Shown: piece by piece, positions 63,272 to 64,000 of the stretch | Numbering within the stretch: position 1 is the first letter of the stretch | Layout of the letters: the number at the start of each line of letters is the position of its first letter | NCBI RefSeq assembly: GCF_007830355.1 | Contig: NZ_VLKO01000008.1 | Location: forward strand, 137,453 to 201,452 | DNA: 64,000 nucleotides | DNA from: Flavobacterium tiangeerense | GTDB taxonomy: Bacteria > Bacteroidota > Bacteroidia > Flavobacteriales > Flavobacteriaceae | Reading direction: 5' to 3' | Program-made: the position numbers and the translations under genes | The notes under the pieces: model-generated | What the model was told of the DNA's origin: nothing | The model's database searches: none | Seen by the model: the letters and a program-made list of their open reading frames with translations, nothing else

Positions 63272-64000
63272 TTACTTTGTAAATAACAATTCTCGATATT
63301 TAGTCAAGGTCCAAATTTCGTTATCAACTAGTAACTCTAGTTTATCACAGTGGTTTCTAATAATCTCAAAATAAGGTTTTACTTTATTACAATAGGCTTC
63401 GGCCATTTCTTGAGCATTTGTTAGAGTATTTGCTTTTCTTCTTTCATCTGTCATTTCTTCAACTTTTGAATTTATCCCTTCAATATGTCCCGAAATTTCT
63501 TTGATAAGATTAATTTGTTCTTTTGCAATCGTTTCAAAATCAGCTCCAAAAATATCTTTCAACCCTTTTACATTGGCAATCAACGTATTTTGGTACTTAA
63601 TAGCGGTTGGTATAACATGATTCTTAGATATATCTCCTAGAACTCTACCTTCTATTTGTATTTTTTTAGTGTATTCCTCTAATTCAATTTCATATCGTGC
63701 CTCCACTTCTACATGATTCATGATATTCAACTCTGAGAACAAATCTAAAGACTGCTTAGAAATTCTAGCTTTTAAAGCTTCAGGCGTAGTTTTAAAATTA
63801 CTTAAACCGCGTTTTTTTGCTTCAACTTCCCATTCTTCGCTATAACCATCACCCTCAAAAAGGATTTTTTTAGATTGCTTAATGTATTCTCTCAATACAT
63901 TAAAGATTGCATCGTCCTTCTTCATATCCTTAGAATCGATTAAGGCATCAACCTCAACTTTAAAATCTCTCAATTGTTTAGCAACAATAGCGTTTAATGT
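63272..64000 (-). CDS. glnN: Type III glutamine synthetase, C-terminal part
   Basis: The minus-strand frame is open to the right edge (TLNAIVAKQLRDFKVEVDAL), so the 5' part lies outside. The visible part is mostly helical: FEGDGYSEEWEVEAKKRGLSNFKTTPEAL, NHVIPTAIKYQNTLIANVKGLKDIF, and a C-terminal helix ending YRELLFTK. This matches the C-terminal helical region of GSIII, the long glutamine synthetase of Bacteroidota. It makes glutamine from glutamate and ammonium. Catalytic residues are outside the window. Confidence 0.85.
   Translation of the reverse strand, partial: TLNAIVAKQLRDFKVEVDALIDSKDMKKDDAIFNVLREYIKQSKKILFEGDGYSEEWEVEAKKRGLSNFKTTPEALKARISKQSLDLFSELNIMNHVEVEARYEIELEEYTKKIQIEGRVLGDISKNHVIPTAIKYQNTLIANVKGLKDIFGADFETIAKEQINLIKEISGHIEGINSKVEEMTDERRKANTLTNAQEMAEAYCNKVKPYFEIIRNHCDKLELLVDNEIWTLTKYRELLFTK

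Noticed and set aside
1..64000. CRISPR array, insertion sequence, prophage or integron
   Set aside because: No regularly spaced direct repeats, transposase, integrase or phage gene was found. The dispersed elements are unlike these in size and spacing.

Overview
The window looks like a chromosome segment of a Flavobacterium-type bacterium (Bacteroidota, Flavobacteriaceae). The evidence is the very AT-rich sequence, two proteins ending in the type IX secretion (T9SS) type B sorting domain, a gldI-like gliding gene, BshC, a DUF4295 gene beside rpmB-rpmG, an archaeal-type ProRS, and several TAnnTTTG/TTTG promoters. Species cannot be settled from the sequence alone. Most genes are chromosomal housekeeping or envelope genes. 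I see no phage, insertion sequence, plasmid gene or CRISPR array.

Layout. 1-10.7 kb: tail of a T9SS cargo protein, two small exported/membrane ORFs, typA, a PAS histidine kinase with a single-domain response regulator, rpsT, three tRNA-Glu genes, proS, a Trp/Gly-rich lipoprotein and a FadL-family barrel. 10.9-16.1 kb: rimO, a secreted Asn/Gly/Tyr-repeat protein, a lipoprotein amidase, a porin and a small exported protein. 16.6-20.3 kb: a three-gene acyl-CoA (probably propionyl-CoA) carboxylase. 20.4-30.6 kb: a B12-binding radical SAM protein, a 1357-residue T9SS cargo protein, a relic of a second radical SAM 5' end, bshC, a NagX-like membrane protein and ndk. 30.7-39.7 kb: DUF721, a lipocalin-like lipoprotein, a 58-aa membrane protein, ftsY, DUF4295-rpmG-rpmB, cinA, an Hpt protein, an FAH-family enzyme, a DEDDh exonuclease, a 2-oxoacid dehydrogenase E2 and a glycosyltransferase. 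39.8-50.8 kb: an ECF sigma factor with a membrane partner, thrS-infC-rpmI-rplT, a CLC-F-like transporter and nrnA-gldI-two cyclophilin/FKBP fusions. 50.9-57.0 kb: a hypothetical, an M16 protease, a hypothetical, purM and a broken double-OmpA gene. 57.2-62.9 kb: a curli (type VIII secretion) operon. The right edge cuts a type III glutamine synthetase.

The curli locus runs leftward as csgA-like, attenuator, csgB-like, a CsgH-like/CsgE gene, csgF, csgG fused to a beta-barrel, and a lipoprotein with FN3 and beta-propeller modules. The CsgH-like/CsgE gene is split by a frameshift at a run of ten A. The CsgE half has no start codon of its own. The double-OmpA gene just downstream is split at a run of seven A. 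Either these are homopolymer errors, or curli assembly is controlled by slippage or phase variation here.

Other leads are a dispersed structured element (three copies, conserved ends, covarying hairpin), AUA initiation of infC, inverted repeats flanking rpmI, and a duplicated radical SAM 5' end bracketing a T9SS gene.
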